NCBI GenBank assembly: GCA_029974225.1
Contig: JARKSP010000008.1
Coordinates: forward strand, 62,001 to 126,000
Length of the DNA: 64,000 nt
DNA from: Erysipelotrichaceae bacterium
GTDB taxonomy: Bacteria; Bacillota_I; Bacilli_A; Erysipelotrichales; Erysipelotrichaceae
Direction: 5' to 3'
Shown here in pieces: positions 40,075 to 49,655 of the stretch. The notes beneath the pieces are model-generated. The model did no database searches. It saw only the letters and a program-made list of their open reading frames with translations, and was not told the DNA's origin. A program made the translations under genes and the position numbers. Position 1 is the stretch's first letter. Every line of letters begins with the position of its first letter.

Positions 40075-41012
40075 TAACTATCCTTTTTTATTTTCTTAAA
40101 CAGTTTAATGAAGTCGTGGTGATATTTTTCATCAACTTTCTTTAATCTTTGATTAAACTGGACTTCATTGACTATTAAATCACTGAATGTTTCTATGATT
40201 AATTCTATTACTTCGATATTTTCCTGCGGCAGGTAGACATCTACCTGTAAAATTCTGTTTCTTAATAAATCGACATAGATCTGAGCCTGGCCAAAATCAT
40301 AGTAATCACTGATACGAATTGTATATTTGCTGTTGGTGTTATAAACATATTTATAACTGTGATACAGTTCCATATAATCCAGAAGATCATCAGTAACGGA
40401 CATCTGATAAACATCTCCATACAAATCAGCTAAAGCCTGCAGGATGTTTTCCTTGATATCGATATATCTGATCAGCGGATCATAGTCGACAATATTTATG
40501 ATATCTCTTTTGCTGGCCGGATCTTTAAGCAGTCTGGCTCTTTTGCTTTTGTCACAGCTCCAGTATAGAGAACCGGCATGCATACATCTCTGCTGTTTAA
40601 TATAGTAATTATTATCGGTTATACGGTATTTGTTCAGCATAATCTCGTCATTATCTAAATATACCGGCAGCTGCATCTTGGTTAAAGCCTGATAAATTAC
40701 ATTTATCTGATCGGAAGGATTGTAGTTATTCATATATAAAAAGAAGGCATAATTAAGAGTCCCTAAATCATTAAAGACGGTTTTGCCATGACTTTCTCTT
40801 CTACATAAACGGGTCTTTTCAATTTCCATTCGGGATATATTGCATTCGCTGTAGGGACTGCTTTTCTTTCCTAATATTACTGAATCATTATTTCTCCACA
40901 CCAAAAAGACCAGGCTGTCATCAGGAATATTGTTAATGATGTGCGCCTGTAATGCTAAATTATGAAAGGGATTGATATTATCGCTGTCTACTAAATATAC
41001 CTTTTCTACCAT
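40065..41012 (-). CDS. lplA: Lipoate--protein ligase
   Basis: 315 aa; FLVWRNNDSVILGKKSSPYSECN, RRESHGKTVFNDLGTLNYAF, SLYWSCDKSKRARLLK. Confidence 0.85.
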   Translation of the reverse strand: MVEKVYLVDSDNINPFHNLALQAHIINNIPDDSLVFLVWRNNDSVILGKKSSPYSECNISRMEIEKTRLCRRESHGKTVFNDLGTLNYAFFLYMNNYNPSDQINVIYQALTKMQLPVYLDNDEIMLNKYRITDNNYYIKQQRCMHAGSLYWSCDKSKRARLLKDPASKRDIINIVDYDPLIRYIDIKENILQALADLYGDVYQMSVTDDLLDYMELYHSYKYVYNTNSKYTIRISDYYDFGQAQIYVDLLRNRILQVDVYLPQENIEVIELIIETFSDLIVNEVQFNQRLKKVDEKYHHDFIKLFKKIKKDSYCL

Positions 41013-41248
41013 TATAATATTTCCTTTGGAAAGAAGATCTTCTCGTCTTCATAAGAATCATTCTGACATAAAGAAGAAACTATTGTACTGACTGTTGAAA
41101 GTTCCCTGATTGAACCCTCTTCATCTAAGACCCAGATGCACTGTGCTTTACTGGTATACGGGCGATAAGGATTCTGACTCTGATAATCCTGATGCAGATA
41201 ATAGTCTGAATCATAGCATTTTTCTAAAAATTTTTTCTGTATTTCCAC
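41012..41248 (-). CDS. Small hypothetical protein overlapping lplA start
   Basis: 78 aa; overlaps the lplA start by one base. Confidence 0.55.
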   Translation of the reverse strand: MEIQKKFLEKCYDSDYYLHQDYQSQNPYRPYTSKAQCIWVLDEEGSIRELSTVSTIVSSLCQNDSYEDEKIFFPKEIL

Positions 41249-41266
41249 TTTTTTATATATTGTTTT

Positions 41267-42223
41267 CTATTTAAAAAGATTTCGGATTAAAATTCTTAGA
41301 GCTAAAACAGCAAAAATCTCATCATCCATCTGACTCATCATATTAAACCCGTAAAAACAGGTGGCATCATCCAGCAGATATAGCTCTTCATTTGAAAAGC
41401 GCTGTTTCTTAAGCAGAGCTTTAAACATCGGCAGCTTTTGTGCAAGGCTTTTATCTTTCTGATACAGATCAAATAAACGCTGAAACACTTTCTGCAGCAG
41501 AGCATCATAACTTCTGCTGACCGGATGATAGTAAACCTGCCAGTACATATGATATCTGGCCATAATGTAGTCCTCTATTGTATGCATCCCGCTGGCCTTA
41601 ATTGTCAGTTTATCATCGGCTACTCTCATCGTTCTTAAAACTCTTTCCAGATCAAATTCGCCATATTTGGTACCTGAAAAATAAGAGTCTCGAAGCAAGT
41701 AATCCATTCTGTCAGCATCTAATTGCGAGCTGACCATCTGACATAAGATTCTGTTTGGATGAGTGCCGTTTATAACGCTGGCCACATCAGCTGGTAAGCA
41801 GGTTTCATATTCTTTTAAAACCGTGTTGACCTCGGATTCTTCCAATATAATCTGAATTGTGTATAACTCATGGTCACTATCCATTATTGCTTCAAAAGAA
41901 TGAGAGAAAGGAGCATGACCTACATCATGCAGTAAACCAGCCAGTTTTACTGTCAGCTTTTCATAATCGGTTAGGGCACTACTGATATCTTTTACCTCGT
42001 TAATCATTCTCCTGATTATTTCATAGACACCTAAAGAATGAGCAAATCTTGAATGTTCTGAGGTATGATAAACCATTGATGTAGAACCTAACTGCTTTAC
42101 TCTTCTTAAACGCTGAAATTCCCTGGTTTGGATGCAGTTCCAGATTACTTTATCCTGTACTCTGACATAGCCGTGTATGGGGTCTCTAAAAACTTTTTCT
42201 TCAGATAATATGTTCATGATCAA
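41267..42223 (-). CDS. HD domain phosphohydrolase
   Basis: 318 aa; FRDPIHGYVRV, EHSRFAHSLGVYE, LAGLLHDVGHAPFSHSFE. Confidence 0.94.
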   Translation of the reverse strand: MIMNILSEEKVFRDPIHGYVRVQDKVIWNCIQTREFQRLRRVKQLGSTSMVYHTSEHSRFAHSLGVYEIIRRMINEVKDISSALTDYEKLTVKLAGLLHDVGHAPFSHSFEAIMDSDHELYTIQIILEESEVNTVLKEYETCLPADVASVINGTHPNRILCQMVSSQLDADRMDYLLRDSYFSGTKYGEFDLERVLRTMRVADDKLTIKASGMHTIEDYIMARYHMYWQVYYHPVSRSYDALLQKVFQRLFDLYQKDKSLAQKLPMFKALLKKQRFSNEELYLLDDATCFYGFNMMSQMDDEIFAVLALRILIRNLFK

Positions 42224-42300
42224 CCCTCCGATATATGTCTATTTTACCATAATATTTGCTATAATTGGATTGTAATAAAGAAATAAGGAACTGTAAAAAA

Positions 42301-42677
42301 ATGAAAAAAGAAATAAACTATTTTCTGTATTTTTGATTATTATTATTTTTGCTATTGTAACAGAACCCTACACCAAATGGTATCACCGTCTAGCCGATAT
42401 TCTTGTTTACAATAACTACAATCACTATCTTCCCTGTTCCGCCTTGCCTGAATTAAGTGAGGTTGAAGAAATTGTTTTGCTGCATCAGGATGTTATTGAA
42501 CAGATAGAAAACCTTTCTTCAGAAGGAAACATCGAAGTTGTGATAGATTCTCTGACCTGCTCTGGAAAGGGAAGCATCATCATTTATTATGCCAGTAAAG
42601 CTGAAAGAAAACTGATTGATGAGATACTGCCAGATAAAACTTTTTTTGGAATACCGATTTCATTGATTAATCGTTAA
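42301..42677 (+). pseudogene. Small secreted/membrane protein ORF with apparent -1 nt frameshift in an A6 tract
   Basis: ATG 42301 after AAGGAA; frame stops at TGA 42334-42336, but one extra A gives MKKRNKLFSVFLIIIIFAIVTEPYTKWYHRL... continuous with ORF 42333..42677. Confidence 0.65.
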
Positions 42678-42732
42678 CAATAATTTGACAAAAATACAAA
42701 ACTATAGAAAACACATAAGAAAGGGGAAAAAC

Positions 42733-43551
42733 ATGAATATTTATCAAAAATGTGTTGAAGCGGCTGATTATATCAGGCAATATGCTGATGGCAGCGGAGC
42801 TATCGGAATCATTTTAGGCAGTGGTTTAGGCAGTTTGGCAGTTGAAGTTGAAGATGCGGCAATTATCTCTTATAAAGATATTCCTCATTTTCCAATGACC
42901 AATGTTATTGGACATGCCGGAAGAATGGTAATAGGCAAATTAAATGGCATCAAAGTTATCTGTATGCAGGGGCGCTTCCACTTTTATGAAGGCTATGATA
43001 TGAAAATCGTCTCAATGCCGGTAAGAGTAATGAAGCTTCTGGGTATCCGCTCACTGATAGTAACCAATGCTGCCGGTGGTGTAAATAGAACCTTCGATGA
43101 GGGAACACTGATGGTAATTGAGGACTTCATCAATTTTATGGGAGACAATCCGCTAACCGGACCAAATATTGAAGAATTTGGTCCAAGATTCCCGGATATG
43201 ACTTTGGCATTAGACAAAGACTATCAGAAACTGGCTTTTGAAACAGCTGAAGAGTTGAACATCGCTTTAAGAAAAGGTGTTTATATGGCCTATCGCGGGC
43301 CAAACTACGAAACCCCTGCTGAAATCCATTTCTCTGAAGTAATTGGTGCTGATGCAGTAGGTATGAGTACCGTTCCTGAAATACTGGTAGCCAGACATGC
43401 CAACATTCCTACTATCGGCATTTCCTGTATTACCAATATGGCGGCTGGTATCACCGGTGAAGAATTAAATCATCTGGAAGTCGAAGCGGTTGCCAAAAGA
43501 GTCACCAATGAGTTTAAATCACTCATTAAACTGTTAATTACCAAGATGTAA
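42733..43551 (+). CDS. punA: Purine nucleoside phosphorylase I
   Basis: ORF 42685..43551, ATG 42733 after AAGGGG; GIILGSGLGSLA, GHAGRMVIGKLNG, GPNYETPAEI, GMSTVPEILVARH. Confidence 0.95.
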   Translation: MNIYQKCVEAADYIRQYADGSGAIGIILGSGLGSLAVEVEDAAIISYKDIPHFPMTNVIGHAGRMVIGKLNGIKVICMQGRFHFYEGYDMKIVSMPVRVMKLLGIRSLIVTNAAGGVNRTFDEGTLMVIEDFINFMGDNPLTGPNIEEFGPRFPDMTLALDKDYQKLAFETAEELNIALRKGVYMAYRGPNYETPAEIHFSEVIGADAVGMSTVPEILVARHANIPTIGISCITNMAAGITGEELNHLEVEAVAKRVTNEFKSLIKLLITKM

Positions 43552-43553
43552 CA

Positions 43554-43606
43554 AAAAAGAGGGCTTCAACAAATGGTTCTGATCATCTATTTGGTTGAAT
43601 CCTCTT
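43554..43606 (+). terminator. Intrinsic terminator of punA
   Basis: Long inverted repeat AAGAGGgcTTCAAC...GGTTGAAtCCTCTTTTC. Confidence 0.7.
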
Positions 43607-43647
43607 TTCAATTTTGCTATGTTCGCTGCTTTTTCTTCTGCTATAAT

Positions 43648-44337
43648 CTATTCTTCTATAAAATGATCACTTGTTTCATCGGCAGATGTATAGCTTGAAA
43701 AATAAGTTTGAGGAGCATTATCTTTCCTCATTTCATTAATATCGGTTCTATTATAATCAACTGAATCCTGCACTACTATCATATCAAGATTCTCTACTTT
43801 TAAAACATCTTTAAACTTATTAAAAGTGATTAATACCTCAAAGTTGGAAAACATCTCATCAATTTGTTCAATGGTATATTCACTTTCCAATATCGTTTTT
43901 TTAGGAACAGCAAAATGAGTCGCCCATATTAAGCTTCTGAAATCCTCAATGTTTTCAAAAGCTGGCCAGTCAGATTCTGTATATTCAGGAAATAACGTCA
44001 TGTATGAATCTATATCCTGGCCAAATAATACTTTTTCGATGATGAAATCGAGAATTTCTTGATTCTGATATGTTATTTGCACATTTTTAAACTGCATTCT
44101 TTCAAAATATATAGGGACAAAAGCAACTAAATACCTGTAGTATATGTTCTCTTCTGTTTCGACTTTGACAAGTTCTATTTTAGTTTCCAGATTCTCTGAT
44201 TTGTAAGAAGTTCTGTCTATCTGATAATAGTCTAATACTGACTGATGCAAACCTTGCTGTTCAACTAACAGTTTCTTTTCGTTACAGCCCGTAAGAATGA
44301 ATAACAATATCATCATAAATACTAATAATTTTTTCAT
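43648..44337 (-). CDS. Putative lipoprotein, unknown function
   Basis: 229 aa; MKKLLVFMMILLFILTGCNEK lipobox. Confidence 0.75.
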   Translation of the reverse strand: MKKLLVFMMILLFILTGCNEKKLLVEQQGLHQSVLDYYQIDRTSYKSENLETKIELVKVETEENIYYRYLVAFVPIYFERMQFKNVQITYQNQEILDFIIEKVLFGQDIDSYMTLFPEYTESDWPAFENIEDFRSLIWATHFAVPKKTILESEYTIEQIDEMFSNFEVLITFNKFKDVLKVENLDMIVVQDSVDYNRTDINEMRKDNAPQTYFSSYTSADETSDHFIEE

Positions 44338-44744
44338 AGTCTTCCTCCTAGCCTATTTCTGTCATACTTTAATATCTTATTAATAAATTTCATTTTTGTA
44401 AATAAAAGAGTGTCGTATAATACAGAATACGGTTTTTTGTATCACTGAACAGCAACAGATTTTAGACTTTACTGATATAAGGTTAAATTCTATTGATGTT
44501 ATGCCGATATTATTTGTGTAATTTCCGTTTCTCCAGTTAAAACATTTAAATTAAAATGAACTGTTGAATATATTGATCAGAAACCATATGTGTCTTCCTT
44601 TATGCTTCCTTACTAATTGTTTTTGCTATTGTGTCTTCAGAATATAAATGTTCATTTGAATACTATTCTTTATAAGAGAGTGTCATTCAAACGTTTATGA
44701 TAGAATTAAACTGTAATATCAGGCTAAACAGGGAGGATAAAAAT

Positions 44745-45320
44745 ATGCATCATATAAAAAATAATTTAAAAAGTTTTCGTTCTGCTGAATTAATCTCCGC
44801 TGCTCTTTTTGAGCTGCTGAAAGAAAAAACCTATGAAAAAATAACAATTACCGACATCTATCGAAAAAGCTTTGTTTCTAGAGCTACTTTCTATCGCCTG
44901 TTTGATAACATTGACGATGTTTTATATTATGAAGTAGATAAGGTGTTTTATAATATGAAAGAAGAATTAGCTGCTGTTGACTATCCTAATATCCTGCGTT
45001 TTTTTATTGAAAAGACTATCTTAAATCTTGACCTTTTTAAAACAATTATTCAAAATAAAAAATATTCCATTATCGTCAGCTGTTTTGAAAAACATAATGA
45101 GGATATACTTTCAACGATGACATTCATTAATCCTGACAATCAAATTCAGGCTTTTTATGAGTTGGAAATATTTGGCGGCATTCTTTTAGCGACCCTGAGC
45201 GCCTGGCACAAATTCGAACAGAAGGAAAATTTTGATCAATTAACTCAAAGAGTCATTACCTCAATTGGTTCATTGAACATTCTTTTTAACCTTAACAGCC
45301 AAAAAGCAGATGAAGTATAA
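44745..45320 (+). CDS. TetR/AcrR family regulator
   Basis: ORF 44697..45320, ATG 44745 after GGGAGG; AALFELLKEKTYEKITITDIYRKSFVSRATFYRLFDN. Confidence 0.88.
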   Translation: MHHIKNNLKSFRSAELISAALFELLKEKTYEKITITDIYRKSFVSRATFYRLFDNIDDVLYYEVDKVFYNMKEELAAVDYPNILRFFIEKTILNLDLFKTIIQNKKYSIIVSCFEKHNEDILSTMTFINPDNQIQAFYELEIFGGILLATLSAWHKFEQKENFDQLTQRVITSIGSLNILFNLNSQKADEV

Positions 45321-45347
45321 CAGATACTAATAATAACCGAATAATTA

Positions 45348-45382
45348 AAAAAGGCACTTTTATTTGCGAAAGTGCCTTTACA
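45348..45382. terminator. Bidirectional intrinsic terminator
   Basis: AAAGGCACTTT-tatttgcg-AAAGTGCCTTT between convergent genes. Confidence 0.8.
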
Positions 45383-45722
45383 TATCTCTGGTTGCGATAA
45401 TATCAATTCCTGTATCCAAGATATTCTTTACTATAATTTCATTTGTTTTTACTGGTGCTTTTACTACGACATTTTTAAGAGCTTTTGCGGCTTCAATCAG
45501 TTTATCCTTTGGCAGAGGTTTGCTGCTTTTGACCGGCAGACTGTTGTGAATGGCGTTTTCAATTCTGACGATTGTTGTCAGTACTCTGGTTGGATTAAGA
45601 ATTTTGCTTCTGCCATATTCAACTCCAATCTGACAGCTATGGCCCGTCACGGAGTAGTTGTTGTTTTCATCTACCAGCAGTTTGCATCCTTTAGGGCAGC
45701 CAATACAAATCAATTCAATCAT
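45378..45722 (-). CDS. DUF1667 domain-containing protein
   Basis: 114 aa; ELICIGCPKGCKLLV...YSVTGHSCQIGVEYGRSKILNPTRVLTTIVRI. Confidence 0.9.
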   Translation of the reverse strand: MIELICIGCPKGCKLLVDENNNYSVTGHSCQIGVEYGRSKILNPTRVLTTIVRIENAIHNSLPVKSSKPLPKDKLIEAAKALKNVVVKAPVKTNEIIVKNILDTGIDIIATRDM

Positions 45723-45727
45723 CTTTC

Positions 45728-46990
45728 CTAATCCTCCTCAATAAATATCGTAATATTATTCTGTTCGTTTCTAATCAGACTTACTGGAACCTTGATTTTC
45801 TCCAGTTCTCCCGGAATAACATATTCTCTTTTATATCTGCTGATAACATTGCCGCCAGAATCAGCAACCTTAATCACACAATTGCCTAAAACCCTGTTTG
45901 TCCTAAAAGAAACATCAATAAGTTTTTCTTCAATAGGCAGATGTATTTTCTGAGGAACAGTGTAACTGATTGGCTTATTGGCTTTTACTTCTATTATTCT
46001 TTCAAAGCTGCTTTCTTCCGAGACATATTTACAGGCTGCTAAAGCTGCTTTTTTAGCTTCTAAGGCTACGTTATCAGCTAAATCATGAACCTGAACCACA
46101 TTGCCGCAGCAGAAGATGCCCTCTACTGAAGTTTCCATGTTTTCAAATACTACCGGTCCCTTTGTTCTTTCATCAATTATGATGCCGGCAGCCTTGCTTA
46201 ACTCGTTTTCCGGTATTAAACCGATTGACAGCAGCACTGTGTCACACGGTATTTCAATTTCACTTCCCTCAATAACATTGTATTTTTCATCAACTCTGGA
46301 AATTATGACTTTACTTACCCGGTTATTGGTACATTTAATATCGGTGATGGTATGCGAGTAATACAGTGGAATGTCAAAGTCTTCCAGGCATTGTTTAATG
46401 TTTCTTCTTAACCCTGAAGAATATGAATTAATTTCCACGCAGGCTAATACCTTAGCTCCTTCCAAAGTCATTCTGCGGGCCATAATCAGACCAATATCAC
46501 CACTACCTAAAATAACAACTTTACTGCCAACGCTGTAGCCATTCATGTTCATATATCTCTGAGCTGCTCCAGCGGTATAGACTCCTGAACCGCGATCTCC
46601 CGGTGTAGCAATCGCTCCGCGAGTTCTTTCCCGACAGCCCATCGCTAAAATTATAGCTTTAGCTGCTATTTTCTGATAGCCTCTGGTATTTAAGATATAG
46701 ACATTTTTGTTTTCGTCCAGATCCATAACCATCGTATCAAGCATTATTTCTACATCGGTTTCTTTTATTTTCTCAATAAAGCGACCGGCGAATTCTGGTC
46801 CGGTAAGCTCCTCTTTAAACAGGTGTAGACCAAAACCATTATGAATACACTGATTCAGAATACCTCCCATTTCTTTATCTCTTTCAATGACAAGAATTTT
46901 CTTCAATCCCTTTTCACAGGCTGTCAGGGCAGCACTTAAGCCCGCAGGTCCAGCACCGATAACTATTAAATCATACATTTCAGTAGTCAC
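45728..46990 (-). CDS. FAD-dependent pyridine nucleotide-disulfide oxidoreductase
   Basis: 420 aa; DLIVIGAGPAGLSAALTA, GSGDIGLIMARRMTLEGA; overlaps upstream GlpA-like gene. Confidence 0.9.
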   Translation of the reverse strand: MTTEMYDLIVIGAGPAGLSAALTACEKGLKKILVIERDKEMGGILNQCIHNGFGLHLFKEELTGPEFAGRFIEKIKETDVEIMLDTMVMDLDENKNVYILNTRGYQKIAAKAIILAMGCRERTRGAIATPGDRGSGVYTAGAAQRYMNMNGYSVGSKVVILGSGDIGLIMARRMTLEGAKVLACVEINSYSSGLRRNIKQCLEDFDIPLYYSHTITDIKCTNNRVSKVIISRVDEKYNVIEGSEIEIPCDTVLLSIGLIPENELSKAAGIIIDERTKGPVVFENMETSVEGIFCCGNVVQVHDLADNVALEAKKAALAACKYVSEESSFERIIEVKANKPISYTVPQKIHLPIEEKLIDVSFRTNRVLGNCVIKVADSGGNVISRYKREYVIPGELEKIKVPVSLIRNEQNNITIFIEED

Positions 46991-48413
46991 CTTCTTTCGC
47001 TTTGTTCATCAGAATTTTTGATCCTTCCTTATCCAGCAGTATTTCATTGAACTCGATGTTCAGTTTTTCTTTTAATATCATCGCTACTCTTTCACCACAG
47101 AAACCGCTCTGACATCTTCCCATACCGGCATTGGTTCTTCTTTTTACAGCATCAATTGACTGTGGTGGAATTGGTGAGCTGAAACAATCCAGAATCTCTC
47201 CTTCTGTGACATGTTCACAGCGACAGACAATTCTGCCATAAGCTGGATTTTTGGCAATCAGTTCATTCTTTTCAGCAAAACTTAATTCCTTGAAACGAAT
47301 CTTCCTTCTGGTTTCCTGGTAATTCTGTTTTTTGACAAAATTCTCTTTGGTATTCAGCCAGTCAATAACATGATAGCCAATAGCGCAACCAGCTGTTAAA
47401 CCAGGTGAAGCGATACCTGCCAGATTGTAGAAGTTTTTAACTGATTTGCTTTCTTCAATAATAAAATCTCCTCTATCGCTTCTGGCTCTTATCCCGGCAA
47501 AATTCCTGATATTGTCGCGGTAATTTATGCAGTCCATTGTCAGTTTAGATTGTTCTTTAATATATTTTAAGGCTTCGGCTGTCGTTGCCAGATCTTCAGA
47601 TTCAACCGTTTCAGCATCAGGGCCAACAATCATGTTGCCATGAACGGTTGGACATACCGCTACCCCTTTTCCCTTCTGGCTCGGACTTTGAAAAAGCATC
47701 AGCTGAACTTTTTCTCCTTCGTTTTTATCCAGCAGAAAATACTGCCCGCGGACAGGTATGATGGTAAACTCTTTTTCTCCAATCATCTCGTGGACGACAT
47801 CGGAGTAAACTCCGGCGGCATTAATAATGTATCTACACTGATATTTATCTTTATTGGTGGTAATGGTAAAAATACCCTCTTTTTTAGTAATCGCTTTAAC
47901 TTCATTGTTCAGCTTTAAAGCCACACCGTTTTCAACTGCCACTTCAGCCAGAGCGATAGCAAACTGCCAGGGATCAACTATGGCACCGGTTTTGGCATAT
48001 AAAGAACCTTTTACATTTCCGCTTAACCGTGGCTGCAGTTCTCTGGTCTGTTTTTCATCCAGCAGATACAGTTCCTTAACGCCGTTCTGCTTTCCTCTCT
48101 GATATAACTCTTCAATTGTCTTCATATCTTCTTTGGTGTGAGCCACTACCAGTGAACCACAATTTTCATAGGGAACAGCCAGCTTTTCACAAAGCTGTTT
48201 TCCCATTGCAGAACCTTCAACATTATATTTCGCCATTAAAGAGCCTGGTTGCGGGTCATATCCGGCATGCATACAGCCTGTATTGGCTTTGGTTGTTCCG
48301 TTAGCCACATCATTATGTGTCTCTAAAACAGCAATTGACATTTCATATTGTGAAAGCCAGTAAGCTGTTGAGCATCCAACTATACCTGCTCCAATAATTA
48401 TTACATCATACAT
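46980..48413 (-). CDS. glpA: GlpA-like glycerol-3-phosphate dehydrogenase with BFD-like [2Fe-2S] domain
   Basis: 477 aa; DVIIIGAGIVGCSTAYWLSQY; RIVCRCEHVTEGEI...RRTNAGMGRCQSGFCG Cys motifs. Confidence 0.87.
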   Translation of the reverse strand: MYDVIIIGAGIVGCSTAYWLSQYEMSIAVLETHNDVANGTTKANTGCMHAGYDPQPGSLMAKYNVEGSAMGKQLCEKLAVPYENCGSLVVAHTKEDMKTIEELYQRGKQNGVKELYLLDEKQTRELQPRLSGNVKGSLYAKTGAIVDPWQFAIALAEVAVENGVALKLNNEVKAITKKEGIFTITTNKDKYQCRYIINAAGVYSDVVHEMIGEKEFTIIPVRGQYFLLDKNEGEKVQLMLFQSPSQKGKGVAVCPTVHGNMIVGPDAETVESEDLATTAEALKYIKEQSKLTMDCINYRDNIRNFAGIRARSDRGDFIIEESKSVKNFYNLAGIASPGLTAGCAIGYHVIDWLNTKENFVKKQNYQETRRKIRFKELSFAEKNELIAKNPAYGRIVCRCEHVTEGEILDCFSSPIPPQSIDAVKRRTNAGMGRCQSGFCGERVAMILKEKLNIEFNEILLDKEGSKILMNKAKEGDY

Positions 48414-48468
48414 CTTGGTTACCCCTTTTTATACAATTAAATTATATCACTTTATGTTGGTTATAAAA

Positions 48469-48496
48469 AAGAGCTTGCTGTTAATCAGCAACCTCT
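48469..48496 (-). terminator. Intrinsic terminator at end of YtvI-like gene
   Basis: minus strand GAGgTTGCTG-attaa-CAGCAAgCTC plus T-run. Confidence 0.65.
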
Positions 48497-49551
48497 AATG
48501 TTTTTTCACCTTCTGTTTTTTTGTTTTTTTCATCGCGATACATAAAGAAGGAGATTATAAGTGGAAATCCAATCATACCTATCAGACCAAACAGTTTCAA
48601 ACCGGCAATCATCGCAATTAAACTGACCAGTGGGTTCAGCCCCAATTTTGTTCCGACAATTCTTGGTTCAATGATATTTCTGATTATTGTTATTGTCGCA
48701 TAAAGAATGATTACGCCTAATGATCTTAAGAAATTACCAAAAATCAATTCAATAAAGGCCCATGGTATTAAGGCCGTTCCCACACCAAGAATTGGCAGAA
48801 TATCCATTATCGCAATTAATGCTGCTAACAGAACTGTTGGTCTGGCTTTCAGAAGTCCTAATCCGATTGTCAATTCTATGAATGTTATTCCCATGATAAT
48901 TATGTAGGATTTTAAAACATTAAGAATGTTTTCTCTGATAAATACAACGGCGTCTTCAATAAACGCGGTAACCTTTTTTGGCAAAACTCTATACATAAAA
49001 GCGACAATTCCCTGATAATCTAAAATCATATAGATAGACGAAACTATTGTTACTGTTACCGTAATGATAACTTTAGGAAATGAAGTAAGTATGCTTTTTG
49101 CAAAGTTAATCAGATACGTTGACACTGTCATTAAAATGGTCTTGATAGCCTCAAATATTGATGCCGTTATTTGGTTGAAGATGTCCGCAACTCCTTCAGG
49201 CAGCGCTTCATTCAGTTCAATAAAGAAATTGTAAACAATATTTATTGCCGGTTCTATATAGTTTGAGTATAGCCCTGCATAATCAAATCCCTTTACTGAA
49301 TTAACTGTAACTACTGAAATAAAAGCAAATAAAACAACTAAAACTACATAAAATCCTGCCAAAAGTAAAAGCAGTCTCTTTTTTCCAGGTTTACCAAATA
49401 GTTTTATAGTCATTTTTCTAACAGAATAAGCAATTAAAAAGCCAATAATAAAAGGCACCATGACAGGTAATAAATATTTCCCACAAAGATAGACGATTAA
49501 TATAATGCAGCAGTAATATAGAAAGTTGATAAGAAAATCTTGTTTTGACAT
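48481..49551 (-). CDS. AI-2E exporter / YtvI-like family membrane protein
   Basis: 356 aa; MDILPILGVGTALIPWAFIELI, EPRIVGTKLGLNPLVSLIAMIAGLKLFG. Confidence 0.87.
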   Translation of the reverse strand: MSKQDFLINFLYYCCIILIVYLCGKYLLPVMVPFIIGFLIAYSVRKMTIKLFGKPGKKRLLLLLAGFYVVLVVLFAFISVVTVNSVKGFDYAGLYSNYIEPAINIVYNFFIELNEALPEGVADIFNQITASIFEAIKTILMTVSTYLINFAKSILTSFPKVIITVTVTIVSSIYMILDYQGIVAFMYRVLPKKVTAFIEDAVVFIRENILNVLKSYIIIMGITFIELTIGLGLLKARPTVLLAALIAIMDILPILGVGTALIPWAFIELIFGNFLRSLGVIILYATITIIRNIIEPRIVGTKLGLNPLVSLIAMIAGLKLFGLIGMIGFPLIISFFMYRDEKNKKTEGEKTLEVAD

Positions 49552-49655
49552 AATTTTTACCTCAGTATATATAATACTACATTTCTTTTAACAGTGCATA
49601 GTGCATATTTCTGTAAAAAATGTTAGAATATTTAAAGTGAATTTAGGAGGACTTT

